Assembly (NCBI GenBank): GCA_039621445.1
Contig: CP154955.1
Location: 42,741,540-42,805,539 of the forward strand
From: Euglena gracilis
Taxonomy: Eukaryota; Euglenida; Euglenophyceae; Euglenales
Direction: 5' to 3'
Length of the DNA: 64,000 nucleotides
Shown here one piece after another: positions 23,301-34,424 of the stretch. Under the pieces are notes generated by a model that was not told the DNA's origin, made no database searches, and saw only the letters and a program-made list of their open reading frames with translations. Position 1 is the stretch's first letter. Every line of letters starts with the position of its first letter. The position numbers and the translations under genes were made by a program.

Positions 23301-25214
23301 ACCACTCACTGCACAGCAAACTGGGCGAAATTAGTGCCGGCCATAAACAAACAAGAAGCCTTAGTGTAACTGGGGGGGGGGGGGGCTGTATAGTTGGGAC
23401 CTACCTTTCATTATTCCCGGCAGGCAAAATATTTAACTAAATAGCAGCATAAGACATGGTGCCCATGGAGGGCGATCCCCGCTCCCCACCCACCCAGGAC
23501 CCTGCACTGAGCGTCTAGGTTGGAGGTTTATTTGAAAGAGCAGGGTTTGGTTTAAGACCAAAATTTAGCCCGAAATTAGGTCCAGTGTTAGGGCTGAGGG
23601 ACTTGGGCCTGGATTTGTGCCTAAAATCCAAACCTGAATCCTGCGTTGCATCCCCAATGCCAAGCCTAATTGGCTGCAAAGACATGCCCGAAGGTGTCCT
23701 CCCCACCCCAGCGACCAGAATTTCCATGAATTGGACGCAGCCCCTTCCCCCCGCCCCCAACCCCAATGCCTGGGATCGATGCCTCACGACTACGCAGAGA
23801 TCCTGTCGCTGCTGATTGACCCCGGGAGGCACCCGCTGTACCTGCACTGCCTGGCCCACCGCCTCCGCACAAAAAAATTGGGGGTGCAAAGATTCACCAT
23901 CCCAGTGGAAAAAGCCGATGACGAAGCAGATAAAATATGTAAGCAGAAAATTGAGGACAAAAAGGGCTCCAGGAAGCCGCAGCTGTGCTTGGAATTGAAC
24001 CAGACGTGGTCTGCCTGGCTTTTCAGAACAACCCTTCAGCAACATTGTTGTTGTGTTCCACACCGGGAAATTGTCGCCAAAACCAACAATTGGAATTTGA
24101 CTGGCAACAATTGCCACGAAGAAGCGGCCATGGACGTATGTTTCCTTTTTTTTTTGACTCCGTGGCGGTGTTGGACCCATTGCCCACCCCCAGGCCAACC
24201 GGCTGCCCCCTCTACCACTGCACTACTGCTCACAGCACTACAACACTACCCCACCGCTGGGTTTGCGCGACGGCAACGTCAAGTCTTTCCCCGCGGCTCA
24301 CGCGGCGCCGGACGCGGGGCGGTGCCCCGGACGGGGGCAACGTGACGGGGCAGGTCCTGATGCTGCTGCGCAAGCTCCGCCCTGGTGGCCCCCTCCCCTC
24401 TCCGACCGGAGAAAAGAATAAGTTCTTGTGCTCATTTTGTCATTTGATGCCCCACTCTGGGAGCGGAGCAAGTCCGAACTGAGGACTGAAGGGTTCTTCT
24501 TCATTTTCAATTTTGTCGATGTTGCTTTTTTGCAATTCCCCCCCCAATTTTTCTCGAGTGCTTTTTTTTTGCGATCTGCTGGAAAACGTATTTACTTCTG
24601 GGGAAAAAATTGTGTTTGAACGAGATTTTTTCTTGTTTCTAACCTTTTTGGATTTTATGCGATCTTTGTGAATATTGAACATTCCTTTTGGTTGTTTTTT
24701 TTTGGAACGATGGCACAAAAATTATTTATTTTGGATCACAGGTCTCTAAAGAACTATTCAAAATGGATGCCATCTGTTTTTTGGTTTGGATGCCATCTGT
24801 TTTTTTCGAGGCTCCTGGATGCATCTCCCTTCGGTCAACCCCCCAAACACACCAATGCCACACTTGGGTGTCACACAGCAGGCATGGACAAGGCGGGAAC
24901 GGAAGGGGGCGCCCTGGCGCCAAGGCTGGACGTCGGACAGCATCATCGCGGAGTACGTGCGGTGGAACGTGCAGAACGACATCACGGCGGAGGAGACGCG
25001 GTTCGTGGCGGAGTTCGGCCACCCCATCCCCCTGCCCGCCGCCCTGCCACCCTGGCTGTGGGGGGACCGGGCCCTGGCCAGGTGGGGTGGGATGGGGTGG
25101 AGGGGCAGAGGTTGTTTTTTAACCAGGCCTAGCCCGCTTTGTCTGCCCACCATTTTTCACCGTTTTTTATTTCCATTTTTCATCACTGGTTCAATAAATT
25201 TAAGTTTTTTTTAA
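20340..25214 (+). CDS. atypical dual-specificity-phosphatase-fold protein (PFA-DSP/Oca-like), probably inactive
   Basis: Exons 20340-20482, 20742-20799, 20878-20936, 23778-23853, 24330-24378 and 24922 to about 25090 (frame open to a TAA at 25214). The ATG at 20340 has an in-frame TGA 21 bases upstream. The joined protein follows the plant/fungal atypical DSP pattern: FRTVEEG, GAHPTLRNFRFLRRLRL, TLISLIPEEPIPDLVEFC, VHIAAEKFKD, then LIDPGRHPLYLHC-LDGGNVTGQV, and the C-terminal WTSDSIIAEYVRW with ITAEETRFVAEF and PPWLWGD. The P-loop should be C-x5-R; here it is C-LDGGN-V, so the phosphate-binding arginine is absent while the cysteine remains, as in some yeast Oca proteins (family knowledge). A regulatory, non-catalytic role is inferred. 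The final 40 residues of the open frame look like 3' untranslated sequence. Intron three is 2.8 kb and holds a transposon. Confidence 0.9.
20800..20877 (+). other. 78-bp nonconventional intron
   Basis: Starts GGGCAGGGGGGCGCC and ends GGCCGCCCCCCTGGCAGG, so CAGGGGGGCG pairs with CGCCCCCCTG. The join gives LVEFCQ-EHSITLVHI. A cleanly readable example of the class, with no GT-AG alternative. Confidence 0.92.
21161..22551. mobile_element. 1391-bp CAG...CTG element with exact 8-bp target duplication
   Basis: The ends are CAGGCACCTACGG and, inverted, CCATAGGTGCCTG. The flanks are CTCCCGTG at 21153-21160 and again at 22552-22559. Tandem GGCCGACCAG decamers sit inside both ends (21170-21312 and 22487-22520), and GATGCTGGGC or GATGCAGGGC decamers occur at 21390-21450 and 22300-22345. 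It lies inside intron three of the phosphatase-like gene. It carries the exon-like piece at 22105-22203. No transposase is visible, so it is non-autonomous. Confidence 0.88.
22105..22203 (+). pseudogene. exon-like fragment carried inside the 21161-22551 element
   Basis: The plus frame reads KLRGREKHDWQWLLLL and RQRWDQLEELRVLEGE, with G/C-ending codons typical of host exons here. It is preceded by a pyrimidine tract and CAG (TCTCCTTCAG) and followed by GTGAGG, so it has conventional splice-site-like borders. It does not fit between the phosphatase-like exons on either side. It could be a captured host exon, an alternative exon, or chance. Confidence 0.5.
22570..22975. repeat. tandem AATTGTCACC modules
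   Basis: Units of about 43 bases: CCGGGAAATTGTCACCCC, then TGGCTGTGCCGGCCAATTT. Two and a half copies lie at 22575-22705 and more at 22870-22975, the second group ending in the inverted form GCGACAATTGCCCGGG. Related to the repeats at 7791, 18265 and 40168. Confidence 0.8.
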
Positions 25215-26260
25215 AAAATTTGGCACTGCATTCGTTTTGCTGAATCAGACATTTTCTGCCTTATGCATCAATACCGCTGTTTCCCATGTTTTTCTCCAAG
25301 GGTTTTCTTAGTTTTGGAACTCGCCCAAATCGACTGCCACCCCCAGCAGGGGTTTTTTCAGAAATTTTGTGTTTGGCGCCAAAAGCCCAGATATTTCTGG
25401 AACAACAGTTGTCGAATTGCATTCCAGCCAAACTTGTAAACAAGGCAAGGGGAGAGCACTGGGAGATGTCCAGCTGCTTGGGGAACCAAGCTTGGTTCAA
25501 GCCAAGAGCGGCACTCTCGTTAACCCGGCATATTCGCCAACTTCTGAAAAAGTGTACGGAAAACTGCTTTCATTGCTTTCATGGCTTTCACTGCTCATTG
25601 CTTTCATGGGTTCCCCTAAAACTTCTTTTCGCAAGTTATAGACTCACATCCTGCCCAATCAAAGCAAGGGGTTTCACTGCTGCAAAGGGGATTTAAAAGA
25701 GTAAATCAGGGAAACGGTCCTGGACTGTGCGCTGCACAGCAGCAGTAGAGTTCCGACAGCTGAAGGGGGAATACGTTACTGTGAGGGTGCTCAGGAGGAG
25801 TTTTTGTCTCTTCCACAACGCAGTCCCTGGGAGCGGGGTAGGCAGAAGAGGCAATAATGCCCAATTGTTTTGTGCTGGGCCAAAAGCGGTTTTGGAACGC
25901 ACTCGCCGAGTGCGCATACAACCCCAAATGGGGGGTCTCCCGGAGGGAGGGACACGTGTAGTCAGGAAAGAAGTTTTGTTCCGACTCACTGTGGATGACA
26001 CTGTTTGGCCCCACCATGTCAATCCATTTTGCTGCCACCAACTTTGGGCCATACGATAAGAACCAAAACGTCTCCTGCGTGATGTGAGAGGGCTTCTCAT
26101 CAAATCTCACCCCACCAGCATGCGCGACTGGGATACAAGCACAGGTTCCCCTGTTTACGGTTAAGGCACACAAAGGGCGTTTTATGGGAACCATGAAGAA
26201 TCATCAATTGATTATGTTTACTGAAAATCGTAAATATTTTGATGTTAGTGGTTTGTTTAA
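25215..26260. other. intergenic, no firm gene
   Basis: AT-richer sequence. Frames at 25286-25696 (+) and 25693-26194 (-) are open for 130-160 codons without a recognisable motif or the codon bias of nearby exons. Nothing else was seen. Confidence 0.4.
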
Positions 26261-26975
26261 TTTGCAATGACAAAGATGGACTCCATTGCCGCCTGGGGCC
26301 TAGAAGTGGAGAGGCACATCAGGAGCTGGTCCTCACTCACCAGGGATTTTAGGTAACCTTACGCAGCTGCCAAAGGCAGTTATGCTCGTTGGACTTTTTT
26401 GCAGCTGGTCATTCACTGGAGGAATTGGACTTTCTTTAAATCTGCCGGGGAAAATCCTGGACGGATCTTTAAAATCCTGGGCAAAATTTCGTCCAGAATT
26501 TTTGCCACGACATTTTTTCCTGCACAAGTCCCCCCCGGTATGCTGCAATTTGAAAAAAATTCTGCCGATTAAAAGGCAATTGCAATTCATCAGATCAAAC
26601 ACCATCCAGAGCAACGAGAACTCCAAAAAATTAAATATTTTTAAACCTCTTTCAGAAGATCTAAAAAATCACTTGAATTTCAGCATCTTTGCCGATGAGT
26701 AACAAAAAATATCAGGCGGTTTCATAAGGAGCTCTTTGCTGACTGGCACACGACCATTGGACAGAAAAAATTTTTGGCTTTTTTGGACTATCTTCAAATC
26801 ACAGTGCACTGCGGGAGATGGGACAAGAGAGACGAGGGAATTCCCTCCACCACCCCCCCAAAAAAAATCTTCGGCGCTGCGCGCCGATTTGCAACAGGAA
26901 TATTTCTTCCTCTCAGGAATCGGTGTTGTACGTCTTGCCTCTGCCTTTACAGGTTTTCCTCCGTTTTCCCCTGAC

Positions 26976-28317
26976 ATGGATATTTTCTTGAAGTCCCGAA
27001 AAGACATCGATGGTGAAGCCATACAAGAAGCTCTGAAAGCCACTGCAACGGCCGTGGTTGACAGGCGTGCTGTGGCAAAGCATCAATGGTCACCAGAAGA
27101 GCGCAAGGAAATCGTGAGTGCTTACGTCCGCAGAGGGATGCCTGCGGTGCAGCTGAATTTATGGCAGGAAGCCACCAAAGTCAATCATCCATTTTTGGGG
27201 TAATCAGTTGGCAAAGGGTGGCGGTGTCGGCAAAGTGGGCCGCCCTGGTTTGATGACGCAGTCGGAAACTGCTGCTTTCAGGAAGTATTTTGATGGTGCT
27301 CGTGCGGAAGGTACACTAATGGACAGGGAGGTGGTGGTGCAACTAGCCGATATTGTGGTTTCGAAAATGCGGCCGGCAACGCCTGCTATTGAACTCCGTT
27401 GTGAAATTTCACAACTGACTGGGCCAAAGTTTGGTTGAAGAAAGAAAACATGGTGTTCCAAAAAGGAAGCACTGACCGAAGGGAAAGCATACTGGAAAAC
27501 GTGATTGAGGATGACGAATGGAAACAGGAGTTGTTTGCAATAATGGAGAATCCTGCCGATTTCGGGATCTTTTTGCCAACTGGTGAAAGTGTCCAGGTTT
27601 TTTGCGTCAGTGGAGGGGGGGCTTTTTGTATCCACAGCTTTCCCATTCCCAAGTGGTGTGTGCTCTGCTTGTCCCTCCAGCCTGTTGCCCATCCCCAGTG
27701 GTTGCCTGTTTGCCTGTTTGCCTGTTTGCTTGTTTCTTTCAGAAAAGGCCTGATTTCCCTCTCCCAAAGATGGCCATCATGGCTGCTGATGTGACACCAT
27801 TGCATTATTGTCCACTGCAAAAAGGGTCATATGAGGTAAAATATGCTGAAATGGTTTCTTTGGCCAACCAGAACGAGAAAAGGCAAGCCACTGCCACCCC
27901 CATTTTTGATATGGATGGCGAAATGGTGTTGCAACCAGGGTATTTCTCAATTTTGTTTTTCCTTGAAATTTCCAAATCTTCCCCCGTGGACAATGGATAA
28001 ATTCCCTGATGGTTACAGATTCTTTGGAGAGGCACCACAGTGCAATGTCATGCACCTATTCGTAAGATAGCTCATTTGATGAGTGACCGAATCTTGCAGG
28101 TAATGTTGTCCGATTGTCTGCTGTCTTTTTTCAACTCTCACAGGACCACACCAAAAAAAAGTGCAGACAGGTGAGTCATTCAAGCGCTTGGTTGCTGCCC
28201 TCCAGGAGAAGCAAACGGCCAGGCTGCTGGCCGCTGGCAAGTCTGCGGATATGCCTCTATTGCTGCTGGCCAACAATGCTCCCTCTCATGTCCAGGGCGG
28301 TCCACAAGGGACAGGCT
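26976..28317 (+). pseudogene. degenerate DDE-transposase-like gene
   Basis: Segments in order: a start at 26976 with KDIDGEAIQEALKATATA; a DNA-binding-like segment GKVGRPGLMTQSETAAF; WAKVWLKKENMVFQ; EDDEWKQELFAIMENP; then, after a pyrimidine-tract/AG acceptor near 27741, LHYCPLQKGSYEVKYAEM and NEKRQATATPIFDMDG; ILWRGTTVQCHAPI; and ESFKRLVAALQEKQTAR followed by LLLLANNAPSHVQGG. The last resembles the second catalytic block of DDE transposases (usually D-N-A-P-x-H), but the aspartate position reads Asn. Frame changes near 27202 and 27415 are not explained by introns of normal size, and the product ends at 28317. GC content and codon use are lower than in host exons. I could not find its terminal repeats. 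A gene of pogo/Tc1-like descent, now decayed, is the best reading. Confidence 0.6.
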
Positions 28318-28429
28318 GACCAGGATTTGAACGGGGTCAAAAATTAAAAAGTCGAAAAATACTTTTTCCCCCTGAAGTCAACTTTTTTAAAAACAAGATT
28401 TTTCGTTGTTGTTGTTGTTTTGCTCAAGG

Positions 28430-29400
28430 ACCGCCCTGCTCATGTCCGTGCGGATATCTGTTTGCAAGTGAGTGGAAGGTCAAACAGTGCTCATCTGCAA
28501 CGGGTGAAGGAGAGCAACGCCTACTTTTATTGTGGCAGGACAAACCGATCCCACGTCACAAACCCCGGTGCGCGATATTTGGCGTCGTAATATTTTTTGT
28601 TTTGTTTTTCCAGGAGACCAATTGATTAACAAGTGCATGCAGGACATGATTCGCAAGGAGAACAAAGACCGGTCCCTGTGTCACAGTATGAACATCACAG
28701 AAGGACGGCTGCCACCAGGCTACTGGAAATGTCTGAAAGCATGATTCAACCTCTTCTCCTCATTTGGTTTTCAAGGTGGATTGCGCAGCCGGTCGCAGTC
28801 CAATTGGGTGCCAGCAGCTGGCGCAAGATGATGATGACATTGGCACCTGTGGGGAGGATTGTTGATGGCGTCCTGGAGCAGCGCACAATTCCCGCAGTCA
28901 TTCCGTTGCCACCTCCACCATCATACATCGCAATTGGGGAGTCAGCAGTGATTTCTGTTTCATTAATGCAGCAGGCTGCTGAGGTGGGCACCATTTTCAC
29001 TCCGTTTTCATTTTTCCTCATTCCAGGCTGAAAGTTTGGTCAAATCGCAAACGTCTTGGTCACCAGTGGTGAAGAAACGTGTTCGATTTCCTCAGCTGAC
29101 TACACTCAACAAAAGCCGAAGTCGGGTGTTTCGAAAGTGACCAAAATGATTTCTGATTTCTGTTTCAATAGGCCATCCAAAAGGCATTGACCGCACCTGG
29201 GAAGCAGGACAACGCAGCTGCCGAGAAGTCGAGTGTGTCCAACAGTCAGGTAATTTTCTTGTCCTCATGTGTAGCTTTTTTTGTGTGTTCCCATGCAGGT
29301 TGTGCAAGGCGCGGCGGTGTCATCAGCGGCTGTCGCATCAGCTTCGGAAGGGCTCAGCCTTGGACAAATATTTCCTCATTCAGAATGGGGACCCTCATTC
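28430..29400 (+). CDS. possible exons downstream of the transposase-like gene, function unknown
   Basis: Coding-like pieces: GDQLINKCMQDMIRKENKDR (from about 28613), a second near 29027 (SLVKSQTSWSPVVKKRVRF), and a third near 29175-29395 split by an ordinary GT-AG intron (29250-29298, donor GTAATT, acceptor CATGCAG). They may be the C-terminal part of the same mobile-element protein or a second protein it carries. Frames are interrupted and no domain was recognised. Confidence 0.35.
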
Positions 29401-29631
29401 TGAGGCTGTGCATTCATAGGAACAGTATTTGTCAAATGTGCTGAAAGCATTTTCTTTGGGCATGACGGCAGGTTTTTGTGTTTTTTTTCTTTGCCAACAA
29501 ATGGGGAAGCTCAGTGTTTGAGACAGAATGCCGCTGACCAGTCATTCCGAAGCATTTTCGGCAGATTTTTGGGGGGCAGAGAACATGGAAGTGTATGTGC
29601 TGGCTTGCGCGCCATCATGCTGTGAGGGTCT

Positions 29632-29742
29632 TACCAGCGATATATTTCTGTTCTTGCTGACAATGGTATTACCCGTTTGCATGAGTTGGCTGTTCTTCCG
29701 ATTGCCGTCTTGCGTAACCTTGGGCTCCCGCTTGGTGTGGCC
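29632..29742 (+). CDS. SAM-like domain exon
   Basis: The frame reads YQRYISVLADNGITRLHEL and then AVLPIAVLRNLGLPLGVA. The spacing of DNGI, L-x-x-L-x-x-L and LGLPLG matches the sterile alpha motif pattern, a small protein- or RNA-binding domain. A (GT)n run and a possible donor follow. The reading frame is closed just upstream (TGTGAGGG), so this is one exon of a larger gene, perhaps with the pieces at 28430-29400. Neither end could be fixed. Confidence 0.5.
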
Positions 29743-29759
29743 TATTAACATGCGGATGA

Positions 29760-30930
29760 TGCAAAGAAGGCAGGCAGGAGTGTGTGTGTGTGTGTTTGTG
29801 TGGAAAACATCCAATCCCACAATTGGCTGTCATTTGATACTCACGTGAGTGTTGCTCTCCTGTTATTTAGGGGGGAATTCAAAAGTATTTTGTAAATTAC
29901 ATGTTTTTTTATGTCTGCTTGTAATCAAAGCCCAAGGGACAGAAAAAAAAGCAACCCTGCCAGGAAGTTGTCTTTCCCAACCGCCCCAAACCCCTTTGAA
30001 GTGTGTGTTAGCCCACAGCGTGCACTCTGTCCCAAAGAGACCTTGTGCATAAGTTGTGTGCCAGAAACCGCGACACAGCGGTCTTATCACCCCAGCGGAA
30101 TGTACATTTTCTGTTTGGTTTCACCAGGTGCAGCCATGCTTTCTCATTCAACTGCTGGTCGGCGCAAAAATTTTGCGTTTTTTTTTCAGCTGTCCAATAT
30201 ATTTTCCCACCTGGTTTAAGCGAGCGTGCATGATTTTTCCCGGCATTTTAAGGATTCGTCAAATATTTTTCCTGGCAGAATTTTTCCCGTCGGCAATTGT
30301 TCCCAGTCAGATCCCCTCCCCAGTAAAAGAATAAAGTGGATTTCTGGTTACGTATTCTACACTCCACAGGAAAAACCAGCCTCTTTTGCGGAGGTCTTCA
30401 ATTTCATTTCTGCGAGATGTATTTTTGAAGGCGGTTCTGTGTGATGTTCAAGTAGAGCACACAAATGTATAAACAATTTTCAAGAATATTTCCTGCAGTG
30501 GGGGAAATTGAAAGGAAACCGCATTGGATTGGCAAGGTGTCTCGCTTTAGGGTGCCACCAAAGAGAGGTTCCTCAAAAAAACGTCCCATTGCGGTTTCTA
30601 AGACTCACTACAGAGAGTCTGAACCGATTCCTCCCCACTGATTGCCCACAGCAGCTCCATCCTGTTGTGGTGCCCTCAGCCGGTCAGTGGTTGCAAGTCA
30701 CATCAGCCGCAACACGGTTCCTATGCCCACAGTTGACTTTTTTTTTGATTTGTGAAATTTCAAGTTTATGGGAACCCATCAACATGATTTGGCTCAGCAA
30801 GGACCACATTTGGTGAGAGGGGACCATCACCCCACAAGCAACACTGGCAAGCGCTGGTGGAGCGCATCGCCACAGCTGTCCACTACCTCCAAACTGATAT
30901 GGTCAAGGTGTGCTATGTTCCAGCACTGTT
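29760..30930. other. AT-rich stretch without a supported gene
   Basis: Frames are short and mixed. Coding-like scraps near 30640-30850 could be exons but no motif supports them. Confidence 0.4.
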
Positions 30931-30936
30931 CCTACA

Positions 30937-31370
30937 GAACCCAGAGACCGTGTTAGGAAGGGCTGCACTGCCAATCGCCAAATCAACATGTTGACAGAAA
31001 ACCGTGAACCTCCTCCATCCTACAACCTTTTTCTCAGGCCGCCAAACGTTCACGGAACCCAGAGACCGTACTAGGAAGGGCTGCACTGCCAATCGCCAAA
31101 TCTTTTCAAAAAACAACTGAACCTAAACCACGTTCAGTCGCTGCATTGGACAATATAGGTTGTAGGCTGGGTCACAGGGCCATCAGCCCAACTCCAGCTG
31201 GCAGGGGACAGGGTCTGGGTCCATTCAGGAATGAGAGAGGGCGCCAGCGCATGTTTACGGAAACCCGTATGGTTTTCCGTTAAAAAAATTTTCTGAACAT
31301 GTTAACAGAAAACTGTGAACCTCCTCCATCCTACAATTTTTTTCTCAGGCCACCAAACGTTCACGGGAAC
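30937..31370 (+). repeat. two interleaved direct repeats
   Basis: CAGAACCCAGAGACCGTGTT...CCAATCGCCAAATC (about 48 bases) occurs at 30937 and again near 31058. Separately, ACATGTTGACAGAAAACCGT...AACGTTCACGG (about 72 bases) occurs at 30986 and near 31297. Copies are about 95% alike by eye. Confidence 0.85.
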
Positions 31371-31399
31371 CTGTACAGTATCAGCAGCGTGGAATGATC

Positions 31400-32500
31400 G
31401 CACAACACCCTGGGACTCACGGATTTTCTGGAATTATTTTGGCACGAAATTGAGAAAATGGGGCAGTTTTCCAGGTGTGCAGACAACGCGGGTTGGGCCA
31501 GGGGGGGATGGGTTGGTGGGTCCTGCCCCTCCCCTGGGTGCGGGACGGAAGGGCGCTTCCCTTGCCTCGGGGGGAGGGGTCAATTTCTCACCCTCCTTTC
31601 TTCTCGTGGCTTTTTTCTCATTTGGCCCTCCGTCGCTTGATTTTGCCTACTCTATGCCCAACAGGGTGAATGGCGGGGGCCCGCCGCTGGGGTCGCCATC
31701 AAGAACCCACCACTGAAAGTCACCCATTCCGCCGCCCCTCCAGTGCTCTCCTCCTTCCCCTCATCCCTGAGGCCTCTTGCGTGATGGCCCCTCACATCCA
31801 CAGTGTTTCTTGTACGCGCCACATCTCTCCCCGGGGCACTTGCCCCAGCTGGGGGGACGGTGCTTTGGCAAAATCCGATGGACAATCGTGTGGCGTTGCA
31901 CTTTCAACTGCGGTTTCCACCTCCAGATGGGAGAAGTCAGTCGAGTCAACATCAATAATTGGCTCATCAATCCTCTTCATCTCCCGAGGTGCTCCAAGGT
32001 CCATTTGGTCCATTTGCATGCTGGCTTTTTATTTTCGGGTTTTGATAATTTTTGATTTTGGGTGAGGTTGGGGTGGACCAACGCCCGAGGGGCAGGTTGT
32101 CATCTATGGGAAGCAAAGCTCACTGAACCCCCACCTATAACCACCCGAACGACTAAAGGATCTGTTTTGGTGGTGGCTGCTGGGGAGACATGGGATGGGT
32201 CTTCAGCGGACATGGGGGGGGAATGGCCGCACCGAAGGGCATTGCGTCCAATCCGAACTCGCAGATGACGCCACACCCTCCCACTCACCTCGTGTCCTCT
32301 GTGTCTATGGGTTTTTGATCCATTCATCTTCTTCTCCCCCCCCAATCTTTGTTCTTGAATTGTGAATTTTTTTAATTCCCCCTCTAGCTTTTCCAAGATC
32401 CCCTCTTGTCATCTCTTTGAATACAATTTTTATCAAGCATTTTGAGATCTTTCACAAGAAAAGTCTAATCAATTGCCAGCAAAGCAGGTGCCCAAATAAT
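31400..32500. other. no supported gene
   Basis: Open frames on both strands near 31650-32070 are mixed in composition without motif or matching splice borders. Nothing else was seen. Confidence 0.4.
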
Positions 32501-32508
32501 GTTTGATG

Positions 32509-32916
32509 TAAACCCCCCAATAAATGCGCAGTGCCCTAATTGTGCGCAGTGCCCTAATAAGTGCGCACCCCCCAAGGGTCCGAAACTACCTCCCTAAAAA
32601 GTGCGCACCCCCCCCAAAGGAGAAATCACTGTCATATCTCAGGTCGGAAAGCACACACAATTCTCAGAACTGTCCTTCTCAGACCAAATATTTCTATCGT
32701 CCAGGCCCAAATTTGACACATTTGACACATAATCATTTGACTCATAGCTTGAAATCACAAAATTGGGGGGAAATTGAAAAAGAGTGGGTGTAATGTCACT
32801 ATTTTTGGCTTTGCCCTAAAAAGTGCGCACTGCCCTAATAAGTGCGCACCCCTTGGGGTCCGAAACTACGTCTTTAAAATGTGCGCACCCGTGCACTTAT
32901 TAGGGGGGGGGGGTTA
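32509..32916. mobile_element. 408-bp C-run inverted-repeat element
   Basis: Left end TAAACCCCCCAATAAATGCG, right end the inverse of TAACCCCCC...TAATAAGTGCAC. The phrase AGTGCGCACCCC is repeated at 32570, 32600, 32820, 32843 and 32881. No coding sequence; no clear target duplication. Confidence 0.65.
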
Positions 32917-33239
32917 TATATCCATTCACCATTCAATGAACATTTCAAGCATGATGTCGCCAAGGTTTGAAAATACATTGATATGCCATTTGTGATGTCC
33001 GCACCCAAGATAATTGAGATTGTACACCACCACCACCACCAGCAACAACAACAGTGACGACGACGAGGAGGATGAACAAGGTCACTGGTATTGTCCAACC
33101 TGTCAGGTCTCACAGCAGGGGGGAGGTGTTTTTTTGGACAAAAAAATCGCCAAACAGAACACCCCCCCAAAAGACACACACAGGCACACACACACCACGG
33201 TGGCAAACGATAAACGGTGGTATCGCTCCGCGGGGTGTC

Positions 33240-33830
33240 CCCAGCTCCTCACCCTGCCGGGGTCGGCCCGTGCGGACGACATCGACGGGCCGGAGCCGTT
33301 CAGCAGTGCGGCCGACATGCCGGTCCCGCCGCAGACTGCGCTGTTCAAGTGCTGGTCCACGCACAGGCCTTGGCAACTCGGCGCCGTTTGAAGACAGATT
33401 TTTTGTTGTTGCCAAAAACATCTTTTTAATAACTGTAATTTATTGGCAATTCATTGCTTGTTTTTGTTGCATCATTCTTTGATCAAAACGCCGAACAAAG
33501 GCTGATTTTTTTTAGAAATCTTGAACCCACCCGCATGTTGGGGGGACAGGCTTCTTTTCCACTCGGAAGATCCCAGTGGGTGGTCGCCTGAAGGGCCTGG
33601 CGCTTCCCAGACCGCACGGCATCCAAGCTTCACCCTTCCCTGGATTGCACAGCACGCCATGCTCCCCTCTTCTCAGCTGAGGCGTGGCCACGTACCCTGA
33701 CCGGCTGCGGGAGAAGGCGTTGGCATTCAGCAAGAGCCCCTCGCTCGAGATCGTCGGCAGAGGGCCCTCCCGAACGGCGAGCGACTGGAAAGGTGCTGAC
33801 ATGTCCAGCGGCTGGGAATCTCAGAAATAA
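33240..33830 (+). CDS. last two exons of an unknown protein
   Basis: Exon one (about 33253-33360) reads SARADDIDGPEPFSSAADMP and PPQTALFKCWST. Exon two (33713-33830) reads KALAFSKSPSLEIVGRG and then SRTASDWKGADMSS, ending at TAA (33828-33830). Intron 33361-33712 starts GCACAGG and ends CTGCGGGA, fitting the CAG/CTG rule with the frame kept. Both exons have strong G/C third-position bias. I recognise no family. The intron contains AT-richer sequence that I read as noncoding. Upstream exons were not found; the simple CAC/CAA run near 33028-33050 is not one. Confidence 0.6.
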
Positions 33831-34424
33831 ACCCCACAGACTGTTAATATGATATATAACAGTTAATATTAAGTTTCATATTTGTTTTCAATTAGTAATT
33901 AATAATATTATATTAATATTGAACCAATCGCAATTTTCACTCTTGAAGCAGGGGGAAATTTGTTTCGCATTTTTTCGTGTTTTTTGCAAATTTGTCACAT
34001 TTGCTTTTTGGCATATTTTCCCATGATTTACCCAATTTTTCGCTTTTTTTCCCATTTTTACATTTTTTTTGTTTTTTTTCGATGTTTTTTTGAAACTGAT
34101 ATTTTCCTCATAATTCCTCCCAATTGTTGCAAATTCTGTGCCATTTTTGCATGTCTTTTTTGACATGCATTTTTTTTGACATTTTTTTTTGCTTTTTCGT
34201 GATTTGTGTGCTTTTTCTCCCAGATGTTGCGCATTTTTGCGCTTTTTTTTTCCCGAGGCTGGGCCAGCGCACCCCCCCCCCTGCTTGAAGGTCCACAATT
34301 GTGCAGATGCCGTCGCAGGAGGCTGTTGGGTAATAACTGTTGAGCTCGGTCTCACAAATGGGGGGGGGAGGTTGATGGCCGATCCAAAGTTGCATTTGCT
34401 GCTGGTCGGGAGGACCAGGATGGC
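33831..34424. other. AT-rich spacer between genes
   Basis: Strong AT bias with T-rich runs (33960-34250). The long minus-strand lysine-rich frames are translations of these runs. No gene seen. Confidence 0.5.
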
